64,000 bases of DNA from Silvania hatchlandensis (GCF_025564065.1 NZ_JAMGZK010000047.1:62001-126000); one strand, 5' to 3'. Positions 9,841 through 19,431 are shown, counted from the stretch's first letter. A program made the numbers and translations. The notes: generated by a model from the letters alone, not told the origin.

Positions 9841-10221
9841 ATGATTCGCAAAATGCTGCAAGGTAAGCTTCACCGTGTGAAAGTCACTCAGGCCGATCTG
9901 CACTATGAAGGTTCATGCGCGATCGATCAGGATTTTCTCGACGCGGCGGGTATTCTGGAAAACGAAGCCATTGATATCTGGAACGTGAATAATGGTAAGC
10001 GCTTCTCAACCTACGCCATCGCGGGTGAGCGCGGGTCAAAAATCATCTCCGTTAACGGCGCGGCGGCACACTGTGCCAGCGTGGGGGATATCGTGATTAT
10101 CGCCAGCTTCGTAATGATGTCAGATGAAGAAGCACGCCGCTGGCAGCCAAAAGTGGCCTACTTTGAAGGTGACAATGAGATGAAACGTCTCGCAAAGGCG
10201 ATCCCGGTCCAGGTTGCCTGA
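9841..10221 (+). CDS. panD: Aspartate 1-decarboxylase proenzyme PanD
   Basis: 126-residue pyruvoyl enzyme that decarboxylates L-aspartate to beta-alanine for pantothenate synthesis. The precursor cleaves itself between Gly24 and Ser25 (HYEGSCAID), Ser25 becoming the pyruvoyl group; in E. coli this needs the PanZ/CoA maturation factor. Catalytic-site residues Lys9, Tyr22 and Tyr58 positions are as in the family. ATG at 9841 follows AAAGGTAAACGTA. It ends only three bases from the stop of the convergent yadE. Confidence 0.97.
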   Translation: MIRKMLQGKLHRVKVTQADLHYEGSCAIDQDFLDAAGILENEAIDIWNVNNGKRFSTYAIAGERGSKIISVNGAAAHCASVGDIVIIASFVMMSDEEARRWQPKVAYFEGDNEMKRLAKAIPVQVA

Positions 10222-10224
10222 TCC

Positions 10225-11472
10225 TTATCCTTGCGGCTGATTGCTGATCAGCCGCGACATCGCCTCTAAAGAGTCCGTTCTGAGAACGTACAGACGCTTC
10301 AGCAAGAACGGATTATCCCCCGGTTTCACCTTCCCTTTCACCGTCGTCACCGCCAGATGAAACCCAGCGTCGTTTGCCGCCTTCACCGCGTCATCGTCAT
10401 ATCCGCCAAAAGGATAGGAGAGATAGAGTACATGCGGGTTGAACTGGGACAATGCCCGGCGCGAATGTTTAAAGTCCATCACAATATTCGCGTAGCTGCG
10501 GCTCAGCAAAATGGGGTGTCTGGCATTGTCGACCCGATGTAGAAAATGGGTGTGCGACTGAACATCAAACACGTCCTGAATCCCTTTCAGCTCGGAAATG
10601 CTCATAAACTGCAGAGACCTCGGATTCCAGGCAAGCGGATGCGCTTTAATACGCGACGAGATAATAAATGCGGTGGCCTTAAAGCCATAGGCTTTTAGGA
10701 TCGGGTACGCATAGCGGCTGACCGACTTCAGGCCGTCGTCAAAGGTGATCACCACCGCCCGCGCGGGCAGGTTCATCTTGTTACGCACGTAGCCTTCCAG
10801 CTGATACATCGTCAGGGTGGTGTAACCCTGATCGCGCAGCCAGGCCATCTGGTTGCTGAAGGCGCGCACGCTGGTGGTCGTGGAGGTATGACGGAAGCGG
10901 GTGTTCTCTTCATCACGCAGAATGTGGTGGTAGGTCAGCACCGGCAGGCCGTTGTCCTCCTGCGCATCGAGGCTGCTTACCCAGGCCAGCCGGTTGCCAA
11001 TGCGGATCTGATACCAGGTCTGATTGAGCCTATCCTTGAGCTTGCTGAGGATCGGATAACGCAGGTTGTCAGCCAGAGTGCCAAAGGGGGCGCTGCCGCC
11101 ATTCGGCGCAGTGTAGACCGGGGTGTCCTTCCAGGTGATCAAGTTCTGGTTGCTGAGCGACTTGTTGAGATCGCCGAGGCTGTCCTCGACGCGCTGTTTC
11201 CCCTGCACCTCTTCCAGATGGCCTTTATCGATAAAGCCGGTGCCAAAGCCGAAGCGAAACTCATAGTAGTCTGCATCGGTGGGTACCACGGCAATGATTT
11301 GACCAGCGCGGACATTGCCGACCGTCACAACCCGGTTGCCGACCTGGGCCCAGATTGCGGCACTTTCGGTGGTTTGCATATAGCGGGCCGGGAGCCCTTG
11401 TTGGCTTAACAGGCTGGCAGACGCGCCGCCGGAGACCAGCAGCAAAAGCAGGAGACAAATACGCGAGAACAT
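10225..11472 (-). CDS. yadE: Exported polysaccharide deacetylase YadE
   Basis: 415-residue exported protein of the NodB/CE4 polysaccharide deacetylase family; the substrate is unknown. Residues 1-19 are a signal peptide ([19 protein letters not shown]). Residues about 35-90 and 112-170 look like two SH3b-type modules (for example AGQIIAVV and [10 protein letters not shown]). Residues about 175-410 are the deacetylase domain: TFDDG at 243-247 (catalytic and metal Asp245/246), SHTH at 306-309 with a further His312, and YPFGGYDD at 353-360. The start ATG has no good ribosome site. It is the last gene of a leftward set after yadI. Confidence 0.88.
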   Translation of the reverse strand: MFSRICLLLLLLVSGGASASLLSQQGLPARYMQTTESAAIWAQVGNRVVTVGNVRAGQIIAVVPTDADYYEFRFGFGTGFIDKGHLEEVQGKQRVEDSLGDLNKSLSNQNLITWKDTPVYTAPNGGSAPFGTLADNLRYPILSKLKDRLNQTWYQIRIGNRLAWVSSLDAQEDNGLPVLTYHHILRDEENTRFRHTSTTTSVRAFSNQMAWLRDQGYTTLTMYQLEGYVRNKMNLPARAVVITFDDGLKSVSRYAYPILKAYGFKATAFIISSRIKAHPLAWNPRSLQFMSISELKGIQDVFDVQSHTHFLHRVDNARHPILLSRSYANIVMDFKHSRRALSQFNPHVLYLSYPFGGYDDDAVKAANDAGFHLAVTTVKGKVKPGDNPFLLKRLYVLRTDSLEAMSRLISNQPQG

Positions 11473-11543
11473 AAGGAGTTATTCAGTACGGTGAACTGTC
11501 GCCATTGTAACAAAAGCGACAGCAATACCAATGTTTAATATTT

Positions 11544-11975
11544 CTACAGTGGATGGTGCAGGACGAAAGGCGGGTTTTTCTGCTGCTGATGCCACAGGCT
11601 GCTGACATCCGGTGCACCCCGGGCAACAATGGTATTGCGAAAGCCAACGCTGTCGGTCAGGTCGCGCAGCGGATACAAGCTCTCCAGCAGCGGATAGCTG
11701 ATCCCGGAGATCACTTCGCAATTGTCATGCTTGTGACTGAGCAGCGCCGCCGCGCGATAAGGTGCGGCCCCGGCGATGTCGGTCAGAAAGATCACCCCAT
11801 TGCCGCTGTCGGCCTGATGCTGGGCATCGCACATCATCCGGCTAAGCATATTGCAGCTGAGTCCGCGCCAGTAGTTCACCACCTGGCACTGTACCAGCGG
11901 CCCAAACCGGACGGCGAGTTGATCCGCCATCTTTTGCGCATGTTCATCATGGCACGTAATTACCCAACCCAGCAT
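11544..11975 (-). CDS. yadI: PTS EIIA-like protein YadI (mannose family)
   Basis: 143-residue homologue of the EIIA domain of mannose-family phosphotransferase systems. His9 (VITCHDEHA) occupies the place of the phosphorylated histidine. The motif GVIFLTDIAGAAPYRAA resembles the conserved DLxGGTP-type loop of these domains. There is no partner EIIB, EIIC or EIID gene nearby, so it may be an orphan phosphorelay or regulatory protein; its function is unknown in E. coli too. ATG at 11975 lies eight bases after an AGGAG and matches the E. coli start; a GTG two codons upstream is less likely. Confidence 0.88.
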   Translation of the reverse strand: MLGWVITCHDEHAQKMADQLAVRFGPLVQCQVVNYWRGLSCNMLSRMMCDAQHQADSGNGVIFLTDIAGAAPYRAAALLSHKHDNCEVISGISYPLLESLYPLRDLTDSVGFRNTIVARGAPDVSSLWHQQQKNPPFVLHHPL

Positions 11976-12046
11976 CGTCACCTCTCCTCAGAAGGGAGTA
12001 GTGTAACCGGTTGCGGGGGGGACAAGGCTGACAGTAGTCAATAAAC

Positions 12047-12074
12047 GGCCCGGCGGGCGGAACGCCGCCGGGCC
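12047..12074 (-). terminator. Hairpin after yadH
   Basis: Perfect 10-bp GC-rich stem (GGCCCGGCGG with CCGCCGGGCC) and an 8-base loop, seven bases beyond the yadH stop on the leftward transcript, then GTTTATT. It would end yadGH before yadI, which therefore probably has its own promoter in the next 70 bases. Confidence 0.65.
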
Positions 12075-12080
12075 GGTGGA

Positions 12081-12851
12081 TCAGGTGCGTAATCCGCGTC
12101 CGCGCTGGATCAGATACCAGCACAGCAGATAGAAACCGACGATAAAGACGGACAGCACGCCCACGGTGGTGAACAGCGGCACATCGCTGATCCCGAGGAA
12201 GCCAAAGCGGAAGCCGCTGATCATATAGACGATAGGGTTAAGATGCGACAGCGCCTGCCAGAACGGCGGCAGCAGCGTCAGGGAGTAGAACACCCCGCCC
12301 AGGTAGGTCAGCGGTGTCAGGACGAAGGTCGGTATCAGGCTGATATCGTCAAAGGTTTTGGCGAACACCGCATTCAGCAGACCGGCCAGCGAGAACAGCA
12401 CCGCCGTCAGCAGCAGCGTCAGGCCGACAAACAGCCACGAGTGTACCTGGAACGGCACAAAGAACAGCGAAATCGCCGTCACCAGCACCCCCACACAGAG
12501 GCCGCGCGCCACCCCACCGCCGACGTAGCCGGCGATAATCACGTGCGTCGGCACCGGGGCCACCAGCAGCTCTTCAATGTTGCGCTGGAACTTGGCGCTA
12601 AAGAATGACGAGGCGACGTTGGCGTAGGCGTTGGTGATCACCGCCATCATGATCAGGCCCGGCACGATAAACTGCATGTAGCTGAAGCCGTGCATCTCGC
12701 CGATCCGCGAGCCAATCAGGTTGCCGAAGATAATGAAGTAGAGCGTCATGGTGATCACCGGCGGCACCAGGGTCTGGATCCAGATGCGCATAAAGCGGTT
12801 GATCTCTTTGGCCCAGATACTTTTCAGCGCCACCCAGTAAAGCTGCGTCAT
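12081..12851 (-). CDS. yadH: ABC-2 type exporter permease YadH
   Basis: 256-residue inner-membrane permease with about six hydrophobic segments and the ABC-2 family signature near the end of the membrane domain (LTPLTYLGGVFYSLTLLP...LNPIVYMI). It pairs with the ATPase YadG, whose stop overlaps its start in an ATGA. ABC-2 exporters of this type move drugs, polysaccharides or lipids outward; the substrate here is unknown. The order yadG-yadH divergent from can is the same as in E. coli. Confidence 0.93.
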   Translation of the reverse strand: MTQLYWVALKSIWAKEINRFMRIWIQTLVPPVITMTLYFIIFGNLIGSRIGEMHGFSYMQFIVPGLIMMAVITNAYANVASSFFSAKFQRNIEELLVAPVPTHVIIAGYVGGGVARGLCVGVLVTAISLFFVPFQVHSWLFVGLTLLLTAVLFSLAGLLNAVFAKTFDDISLIPTFVLTPLTYLGGVFYSLTLLPPFWQALSHLNPIVYMISGFRFGFLGISDVPLFTTVGVLSVFIVGFYLLCWYLIQRGRGLRT

Positions 12852-13774
12852 GCGCGATCTCCTTGTTTTTCATGGACCAGCGAGACGAACAGCTCTTCCA
12901 GTCGGTTAGCTTTGTTACGCATACTCAGGACCTGAATCCCCTGCTGGCTCAGCTGGCTGAACACGCTGTTGATCCCCTGCTCGCGCAGCACTTCCACTTC
13001 CAGCGTCGAGGTATCCACCAGTCGATACTGATAGCCTTCCAGCTTCGGCAGGGCGCTTTTGGCCGCCAGATCGAGAATAAAGGTTTCCGATTTCAGCTTG
13101 GAGAGCAGGTTTTTCATCGAGGTGTTTTCCACCAGCCCACCGTGCTGAATGATGCCGATGTTGCGACACAGCATCTCCGCCTCTTCGAGATAGTGGGTGG
13201 TGAGAATGATGGTGGTGCCTTTGTCGTTTAAATCCTTCAAAAAGCCCCACATTGAGCGGCGCAGTTCGATATCCACCCCAGCCGTAGGCTCATCGAGGAT
13301 CAGCAGTTTTGGCTCATGCATCAGCGCGCGGGCGATCATCAAACGGCGCTTCATACCGCCGGACAACATACGCGCACGTTCGTTGCGTTTTTCCCACAGA
13401 TCGAGCTGTTTCAGGTACTTTTCGCTGCGCTCAATCGCCTCTTTACGCTCCACGCCGTAGTAACCCGCCTGGTTAACCACAATCTGCTGCACGGTCTCAA
13501 ACGGATTGAAGTTAAACTCCTGCGGTACCAGTCCCAGCTGGCGTTTGGCGTTGACTACATCCTTTTCCAGATCGTAGCCAAACACGCTCACCCGACCGGA
13601 GGATTTATTCACCAGCGAGCTGATAATGCCGATGGTGGTGGATTTTCCTGCCCCGTTAGGCCCCAGAAGCGCATAAAAATCACCGGCTTCGACTTTAAGA
13701 TCTATCCCGCGCAGGGCCTTAACGCCCCCCGGATAGGTTTTTGTAAGCTGCTCGAGCTCCAGTGCAATTGTCAT
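12848..13774 (-). CDS. yadG: ABC exporter ATP-binding protein YadG
   Basis: 308-residue ATPase for the YadGH exporter. Seen: Walker A GPNGAGKST at 38-46, Q-loop LVPQEFN near 83, signature LSGGMKRR at 137-144, Walker B LLILDEPTAGVD at 157-168 and the switch histidine in LTTHYLEEAE. A C-terminal extension of about 80 residues after the ATPase core is common in the CcmA/NatA-like group. It starts 109 bases from can on the opposite strand; the shared gap must hold both promoters. Confidence 0.95.
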   Translation of the reverse strand: MTIALELEQLTKTYPGGVKALRGIDLKVEAGDFYALLGPNGAGKSTTIGIISSLVNKSSGRVSVFGYDLEKDVVNAKRQLGLVPQEFNFNPFETVQQIVVNQAGYYGVERKEAIERSEKYLKQLDLWEKRNERARMLSGGMKRRLMIARALMHEPKLLILDEPTAGVDIELRRSMWGFLKDLNDKGTTIILTTHYLEEAEMLCRNIGIIQHGGLVENTSMKNLLSKLKSETFILDLAAKSALPKLEGYQYRLVDTSTLEVEVLREQGINSVFSQLSQQGIQVLSMRNKANRLEELFVSLVHEKQGDRA

Positions 13775-13883
13775 GAAGTAGACTTACCCATTGTTCTGAC
13801 ACGCGATGTGTTGGTTTAAAAAAAAATCGAGTTGCCCTATATTAGCGCAACGCACTCACTCGGTTACAGGTCGTTACCCCTCC

Positions 13884-14546
13884 ATGAATGACATAGATAC
13901 ACTCATCAGCAATAACGCACTATGGTCAAAGATGCTGCTGGAAGAAGATTCCGGATTTTTTGAGAAACTGGCTCTGGCGCAGAAACCACGCTTTCTATGG
14001 ATTGGATGCTCCGACAGCCGCGTACCTGCTGAACGTCTGACGGGCCTCGAACCTGGCGAACTGTTTGTACACCGTAACGTTGCCAACCTGGTTATTCACA
14101 CCGACCTGAACTGCCTGTCTGTGGTTCAGTATGCGGTGGATGTGCTGGAAGTCGAACACATCATTATCTGCGGCCACTACGGCTGCGGTGGTGTACAGGC
14201 GGCGGTTGAGAATCCGGAACTGGGTCTGATCGACAACTGGCTGCTGCACATCCGTGATATCTGGTTCAAACATAGCTCACTGCTGGGCGCGATGCCGCAG
14301 GAACGTCGTCTGGATACCCTGTGTGAACTGAACGTGATGGAGCAGGTGTACAACCTCGGCCACTCCACCATTATGCAGTCCGCCTGGAAGCGCGGACAGA
14401 AAGTGACCATTCACGGTCTGGCTTACGGCATTCACGACGGCCTGCTGCGCGACCTGGAAGTGACCGCCACCAACCGCGAAACGCTGGAGCAGCGTTACCG
14501 TCAGGGTGTGTCTAACCTGATGCAGAAACACGTCAACCACAAGTAA
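13884..14546 (+). CDS. can: Beta-class carbonic anhydrase Can
   Basis: 220-residue zinc enzyme interconverting CO2 and bicarbonate, essential in E. coli in air because biosynthetic carboxylations need bicarbonate. Seen: zinc ligands Cys42, His98 and Cys101, with Asp44 and Arg46 of the CSDSR motif forming the catalytic dyad; HYGCGGVQ is the second motif. ATG at 13884 gives the exact E. coli length; the longer in-frame reading from 13806 runs into the promoter region. Confidence 0.97.
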   Translation: MNDIDTLISNNALWSKMLLEEDSGFFEKLALAQKPRFLWIGCSDSRVPAERLTGLEPGELFVHRNVANLVIHTDLNCLSVVQYAVDVLEVEHIIICGHYGCGGVQAAVENPELGLIDNWLLHIRDIWFKHSSLLGAMPQERRLDTLCELNVMEQVYNLGHSTIMQSAWKRGQKVTIHGLAYGIHDGLLRDLEVTATNRETLEQRYRQGVSNLMQKHVNHK

Positions 14547-14578
14547 ACAAAAGCCGGGATACCCCGGCGTTCTCTTTT
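14547..14578. terminator. Two-sided terminator between can and hpt
   Basis: GCCGGG stem with CCCGGC and a short loop, flanked by an A run on the left and a T-rich run (TTCTCTTTTA) on the right, between two convergent genes. Works as a rho-independent terminator in either direction. Confidence 0.7.
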
Positions 14579-15113
14579 ACTCGTCCAGCAGCACGACTTT
14601 GCCGACGTACGGCAGATGGCGATAGCGCTGTGCATAGTCGATGCCATAGCCCACCACGAACTCGTCCGGTATCGAGAATCCGACAAACTCAACCGGCACG
14701 TTCACTTCGCGGCGGGTCGGTTTATCCAGCAGGGTACAAATCGCCAGCGATTTTGGTCCACGCAGGCTCAGGATTTCGCGCACTTTAGACAAGGTGTTAC
14801 CGGAGTCGATGATGTCTTCGACGATTAACACGTCTTTGCCGCGAATATCTTCATCCAGATCTTTGAGAATTTTCACATCACGGGTGGTCGACATACCGCT
14901 GCCGTAGCTGGAGGCGGTCATAAAATCGACTTCATGGGACACCTGCACTTCACGGCACAGATCGGCCATAAACATGAAGGAACCGCGTAACAGACCCACC
15001 AGCACCATCTCGCTGCCGCTGTCTTTATAGTGTTCGGTAATTTGACGACCGAGTTCTTCGATACGCGCTTTGATCTCCGCTTCCGGGATCATCACTTCAA
15101 CAGTATGTTTCAT
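14577..15113 (-). CDS. hpt: Hypoxanthine phosphoribosyltransferase
   Basis: 178-residue purine salvage enzyme that makes IMP (and, less well, GMP) from hypoxanthine and PRPP. Seen: the PRPP-binding motif [14 protein letters not shown], the catalytic flexible loop around [11 protein letters not shown], and the purine-site segment [22 protein letters not shown]. Length and start equal those of E. coli. It is transcribed away from gcd across a 205-base gap and ends against can. Confidence 0.97.
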   Translation of the reverse strand: MKHTVEVMIPEAEIKARIEELGRQITEHYKDSGSEMVLVGLLRGSFMFMADLCREVQVSHEVDFMTASSYGSGMSTTRDVKILKDLDEDIRGKDVLIVEDIIDSGNTLSKVREILSLRGPKSLAICTLLDKPTRREVNVPVEFVGFSIPDEFVVGYGIDYAQRYRHLPYVGKVVLLDE

Positions 15114-15242
15114 TTTACTAACCGTATGATTTTAGAACAAATATCTCAATGCCGAAAATTCAGCGTCCGACATCGCTGCATAAGCCGTGAAGTATACCAG
15201 CAAATAGATTCTCCTGGCGCATGAGTTCACAAAAGCCAGATT

Positions 15243-15258
15243 TGTGATTCCGATCACA
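15243..15258. promoter_or_regulatory. CRP-type operator upstream of gcd
   Basis: TGTGATTCCGATCACA: both half sites TGTGA and TCACA are perfect with the six-base spacing of CRP. A -10-like TATACT lies at 15271-15276, so the site covers the -35 region of the gcd promoter, a placement expected to repress. In E. coli gcd is known to be lowered by cAMP-CRP. Confidence 0.8.
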
Positions 15259-15318
15259 CTTGTTAAGACCTATACTTAATTGCTACTAAAAAATTAATGA
15301 AACTTAAAGAGTGTCTTT

Positions 15319-17709
15319 ATGGCGGAAACAAAAAAACAACATTCACGACTCCTCGTGGTGTTAACAGCGCTGTTCGCAGCTTTTTGCGGACTGTATTTAC
15401 TCATCGGCGGAGCCTGGCTTGTCGCCATTGGCGGCTCCTGGTATTACCCGGTTGCTGGCCTGGTGATGCTCGGCGTCACCGTTCTGTTATGGCGCAGTAA
15501 ACAATCGGCCCTGTGGCTCTATGCCGTCCTGCTGCTGGCCACCATGATCTGGGGCGTGTGGGAAGTCGGCTTCGACTTCTGGGCGCTAACCCCGCGCAGC
15601 GATATCCTCGTCTTCTTCGGCATCTGGCTAATCCTGCCATTTGTCTGGCGTCGGCTGATGGTGCCTTCCAGCGGTGCTGTGACGGCGCTGGTGGTGGCGT
15701 TACTGATCACCGGCGGGATGCTGACCTGGGCGGGCTTTAACGATCCGCAGGAAGTGAAAGGCACGTTGAATGCCGACTCCACGCCTGCGGCGGCGATTTC
15801 TGAGGTGGCCGATGCCGACTGGCCTGCCTACGGTCGTAATCAGGAAGGTCAACGCTACTCCCCGCTGAAGCAGATTAATGCCGATAACGTGCACAATCTG
15901 AAAGAAGCCTGGGTGTTCCGCACCGGCGACCTGAAGCAGCCTAACGATCCGGGTGAACTGACCAACGAAGTGACCCCCATCAAAGTGGGCAACATGCTCT
16001 ATCTCTGTACCGCCCACCAGCGTCTGTTCGCTCTGGATGCGGCGACCGGGAAAGAGAAATGGCACTACGATCCGCAGCTGAATACCAATACCTCGTTCCA
16101 GCACGTGACCTGCCGTGGCGTCTCTTACCACGAAGCGCGTGCCGATAACGCCAGCCCTGAGGTGATTGCCGATTGTCCACGCCGCATCATGCTGCCGGTG
16201 AACGACGGTCGACTGATTGCCCTTAATGCCGAAACCGGCAAGCTATGCGAAACCTTCGCCAACAAAGGCGTTCTGAATCTGCAGACCAACATGCCGGATA
16301 CCACCCCGGGTCTGTATGAGCCGACCTCGCCGCCGATCATCACCGATAAAACCATCGTGATTGCCGGTTCGGTTACCGATAACTTCTCGACCCGCGAAAC
16401 CTCCGGCGTGATCCGCGGTTTTGACGTGAATACCGGTAAACTGCTGTGGGCCTTCGATCCTGGCGCGAAAGATCCTAACGCCATTCCGTCGGACGAGCAC
16501 ACCTTCACCTTTAACTCGCCAAACTCCTGGGCACCAGCCGCCTATGATGCGAAGCTGGACCTGGTCTATCTGCCGATGGGCGTGACCACGCCGGATATCT
16601 GGGGCGGTAACCGCACGCCAGAGCAGGAGCGTTATGCCAGCTCCGTACTGGCGCTGAACGCGACCACCGGGAAACTGGCCTGGAGCTATCAGACCGTTCA
16701 CCACGATCTGTGGGATATGGATATGCCGTCCCAGCCAACGCTGGCGGACATTACCGTAAACGGTAAAACGGTTCCGGTGGTGTATGCCCCGGCGAAAACC
16801 GGCAACATCTTTGTGCTGGACCGTCGTACCGGCGAGCTGGTGGTCCCTGCCCCGGAAAAACCGGTACCGCAGGGTGCGGCGAAAGGCGACTACGTCACCA
16901 AAACCCAGCCGTTCTCGGACCTGAGCTTCCGTCCGAAGAAAGATCTGACCGGGGCGGACATGTGGGGCGCCACCATGTTCGACCAGCTGGTGTGCCGCGT
17001 GATGTTCCATCAGCTGCGCTATGACGGCATCTTCACCCCGCCGTCCGAGCAGGGCACGCTGGTGTTCCCGGGGAACCTGGGGATGTTCGAATGGGGCGGT
17101 ATCTCTGTCGATCCAAACCGTCAGGTGGCAATTGCCAACCCAATGGCGCTGCCATTTGTCTCGAAGCTGATCCCACGCGGCCCGGGCAACCCGATGGAAC
17201 AACCGAAAGACGCTAAAGGCAGCGGGACCGAAGCCGGTATCCAGCCGCAGTACGGCGTACCCTTTGGCGTGACGCTGAACCCGTTCCTGTCACCGTTTGG
17301 CCTGCCGTGTAAACAGCCTGCCTGGGGTTATATTTCCGCGCTGGATCTGAAAACCAATCAGGTGGTATGGAAAAAACGTATTGGTACCCCACAGGACAGC
17401 ATGCCGTTCCCGATGCCGATCCCGGTGCCGTTCAACATGGGTATGCCGATGCTGGGTGGGCCAATTTCCACCGCCGGTAACGTGCTGTTCATTGGTGCAA
17501 CCGCCGATAACTATCTGCGCGCGTACAACATGAGCAACGGCGAGAAGCTGTGGCAGGGCCGTCTGCCTGCCGGTGGCCAGGCCACGCCGATGACCTATGA
17601 AGCCAATGGCAAGCAGTTCGTGGTTATCTCAGCGGGCGGTCATGGTTCGTTTGGCACGAAGATGGGCGACTATATTGTCGCGTATGCGTTGCCGGATGAT
17701 GTGAAGTAA
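15319..17709 (+). CDS. gcd: Membrane-bound PQQ glucose dehydrogenase
   Basis: 796-residue quinoprotein that oxidises glucose to gluconolactone in the periplasm and passes electrons to ubiquinone. Seen: about five hydrophobic segments in residues 10-140 anchoring it to the inner membrane, then an eight-bladed propeller with repeated tryptophan-docking motifs, and HHDLWDMDMP containing the catalytic base Asp466. Length equals that of E. coli. Whether the enzyme is active depends on PQQ: E. coli cannot make it, but some Enterobacter and Klebsiella can; no pqq genes are in this window. A CRP site lies over the promoter and a REP pair follows. Confidence 0.97.
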   Translation: MAETKKQHSRLLVVLTALFAAFCGLYLLIGGAWLVAIGGSWYYPVAGLVMLGVTVLLWRSKQSALWLYAVLLLATMIWGVWEVGFDFWALTPRSDILVFFGIWLILPFVWRRLMVPSSGAVTALVVALLITGGMLTWAGFNDPQEVKGTLNADSTPAAAISEVADADWPAYGRNQEGQRYSPLKQINADNVHNLKEAWVFRTGDLKQPNDPGELTNEVTPIKVGNMLYLCTAHQRLFALDAATGKEKWHYDPQLNTNTSFQHVTCRGVSYHEARADNASPEVIADCPRRIMLPVNDGRLIALNAETGKLCETFANKGVLNLQTNMPDTTPGLYEPTSPPIITDKTIVIAGSVTDNFSTRETSGVIRGFDVNTGKLLWAFDPGAKDPNAIPSDEHTFTFNSPNSWAPAAYDAKLDLVYLPMGVTTPDIWGGNRTPEQERYASSVLALNATTGKLAWSYQTVHHDLWDMDMPSQPTLADITVNGKTVPVVYAPAKTGNIFVLDRRTGELVVPAPEKPVPQGAAKGDYVTKTQPFSDLSFRPKKDLTGADMWGATMFDQLVCRVMFHQLRYDGIFTPPSEQGTLVFPGNLGMFEWGGISVDPNRQVAIANPMALPFVSKLIPRGPGNPMEQPKDAKGSGTEAGIQPQYGVPFGVTLNPFLSPFGLPCKQPAWGYISALDLKTNQVVWKKRIGTPQDSMPFPMPIPVPFNMGMPMLGGPISTAGNVLFIGATADNYLRAYNMSNGEKLWQGRLPAGGQATPMTYEANGKQFVVISAGGHGSFGTKMGDYIVAYALPDDVK

Positions 17710-17711
17710 AA

Positions 17712-17794
17712 AAAGCCGGGTGGCGGCTTCGCCTTACCCGACCTACGTTTCGTATTTTGTAGGCCCGGTAAGCGTAGCGCCACCGGGCTTTTTT
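17712..17794. repeat. REP pair (BIME) forming a two-sided terminator
   Basis: Two inverted REP-type palindromes in the gap between convergent gcd and cueO. The first (about 17714-17745) begins GCCGGGTGGCGG and ends CCTTACCCGACCTAC; the second (17760-17788) begins GTAGGCCCGGTAAG and ends GCGCCACCGGGC. The second is followed by eight T on the rightward strand; the first is preceded by seven A, giving a T run on the leftward strand. Each REP stem therefore also reads as a rho-independent terminator for one of the genes. Confidence 0.85.
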
Positions 17795-19366
17795 TTACAC
17801 CGTAAACCCGAGCATCATCCCCGTATCTTCATGCTCCAGCAGATGGCAGTGCGCCATATAGGCAAACTCCTTCGGCGCGTCATGCTCGAACTTCACCAGC
17901 ACTTCGCTGACCCCACCTTCCACCCGCACCGTATCTTTCCATCCCGAACGATGGGCCGCTGGCGCCTGGCCGTTCTCGGACAGAATGCGGAACTGCGTGC
18001 CGTGAATGTGGAACGGATGAAGCATCATGTCGCCCTCGCCTGAAATCACCCAGCGCTCGTACTGCCCTTTTTGCGCCGCAAACATCGGCGTGTTCATATC
18101 GAAGGCCTGACCGTTGATGCGGTTGGCGTTGTGGAAATCAAACCCTTTCCCGCCGCCGTGATTCATATGGCCCATGCCGCCCATCTTGCTGTGGTCCATG
18201 TTCATATGCCCCATCGACTGCCCGTGGTGCATGCCCGCCATCGCCTGGTCGCCATATTTGTTCATCAGCGCCTGCATGCCCATCATGTCGAGCATCGGGT
18301 CCATCGACAGCTGGAGTTTGCGCTGAGTTAATCCGTCGAGGGACGGCAGCGCAGGCACCGCGGCAAGGGTATCCGGCAGCGTGCCCGATGCCGTCACCAG
18401 CAGCGGCTGAATACGCAGCACCGGCTGCGGCTTATCGAATGGCGCCACGGCCATCCCCATCTGGCTGACCGGCAGGGTGATCAGGTCAAACGGCTTGCCG
18501 TCACTGATATCCACCAGCACGTCAAAGCGCTCGCCCATCAGCATCGGCAGCTCGGTTACGTTGACCGGTTCGGCCAGCAGGCCGCCGTCGCTGGCGACCA
18601 CATACAGCGGGCGCTTATCGCTGGCAGCAAAGTTGAGCGACCGGGCGTTACAGCCATTGAGCAGGCGCAAGCGCAGCCAGCCCTTTGGCGCGTTATGCTG
18701 CGGATAAAGGGCACCGTTGGTCAGCAGCGTGTCGCCAAACCAGCCGACGGCGGCGGTCATCACATCCAGTTGATAATCGATCTGCCCGTCAGCGGTAAAT
18801 TTTTTGTCCTGCACGATCACCGGGACATCGTCGATCCCCCACTGCTTTGGAAGGCGCAGCAGGCGGCTTTCATCATCTTCAATCAGTACCAGACCGGCCA
18901 GCCCCATCGCCACCTGACGCCCGGTTTTACCGTGCTGATGCGGGTGGAACCAGCAGGTCGCCGCCCGCTGGTCCGGAGTAAAGGTGACGCTGCGCTTGCC
19001 GCCAGGTGTAATCACGCCGTGCGGTCCACCGTCCACTTCCCCCGGCACTTCGAGTCCGTGCCAGTGCAGAGTCGTCTCTTCATCGAGGGTATTGTGGATA
19101 TTCACGGTCAGCGCTTGTCCTTTGCGCAGCGAGATCGCCGGGCCCAGCAGATTGCCGTTATATCCCCAGGTGGTGGCGTTGTGCGGGCCAAAGGCGGTTT
19201 TCCCGGCCTGCACCACCAGCTGAACCTGATTGCGCGCATCGGGGGTGAGTAAATTCGGGATCGGCAAAACGGGCCGCTCGGCCGCAAAAGCAGCGCGGCT
19301 CCAGAGCGGGAGGGCGCTGGCCACGCCCAGCGCGGCAGAATATTTCAAAAAATCACGACGTTGCAT
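17795..19366 (-). CDS. cueO: Multicopper oxidase CueO
   Basis: 523-residue periplasmic cuprous oxidase that protects against copper and also oxidises catechols. Residues 1-28 are a Tat signal ([14 protein letters not shown]). Copper-site motifs in order: [22 protein letters not shown] and [14 protein letters not shown] (type 1, 2 and 3 copper). A Met/His-rich insert (for example [20 protein letters not shown]) before the third cupredoxin domain is the extra Cu(I)-binding region. ATG at 19366 is eight bases after AAGGA and matches E. coli; an ATG two codons upstream is too near the ribosome site. Controlled by a CueR-type promoter. Confidence 0.96.
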   Translation of the reverse strand: MQRRDFLKYSAALGVASALPLWSRAAFAAERPVLPIPNLLTPDARNQVQLVVQAGKTAFGPHNATTWGYNGNLLGPAISLRKGQALTVNIHNTLDEETTLHWHGLEVPGEVDGGPHGVITPGGKRSVTFTPDQRAATCWFHPHQHGKTGRQVAMGLAGLVLIEDDESRLLRLPKQWGIDDVPVIVQDKKFTADGQIDYQLDVMTAAVGWFGDTLLTNGALYPQHNAPKGWLRLRLLNGCNARSLNFAASDKRPLYVVASDGGLLAEPVNVTELPMLMGERFDVLVDISDGKPFDLITLPVSQMGMAVAPFDKPQPVLRIQPLLVTASGTLPDTLAAVPALPSLDGLTQRKLQLSMDPMLDMMGMQALMNKYGDQAMAGMHHGQSMGHMNMDHSKMGGMGHMNHGGGKGFDFHNANRINGQAFDMNTPMFAAQKGQYERWVISGEGDMMLHPFHIHGTQFRILSENGQAPAAHRSGWKDTVRVEGGVSEVLVKFEHDAPKEFAYMAHCHLLEHEDTGMMLGFTV

Positions 19367-19400
19367 GTTCATTTCCTTATTTCCAGCAGGCGATCCTGTC

Positions 19401-19431
19401 AGCATAAACCCTCCCCCAACCGGAAGGTCAA
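19401..19431 (-). promoter_or_regulatory. CueR-type promoter of cueO
   Basis: On the leftward strand: -35 TTGACC (19426-19431) and -10 TATGCT (19401-19406) separated by 19 bases, with the dyad CCTTCC...GGGAGGG in the spacer. The over-long 19-bp spacer with a central dyad is the hallmark of MerR-family activated promoters, and the sequence resembles E. coli copA and cueO CueR sites. Confidence 0.85.

Noticed and set aside
10233..10255. Hairpin GCGGCTGA/TCAGCCGC inside the end of yadE as a panD terminator
   Set aside because: Perfect eight-bp stem, but no T run follows in either direction and it is within coding sequence; kept as unproven.
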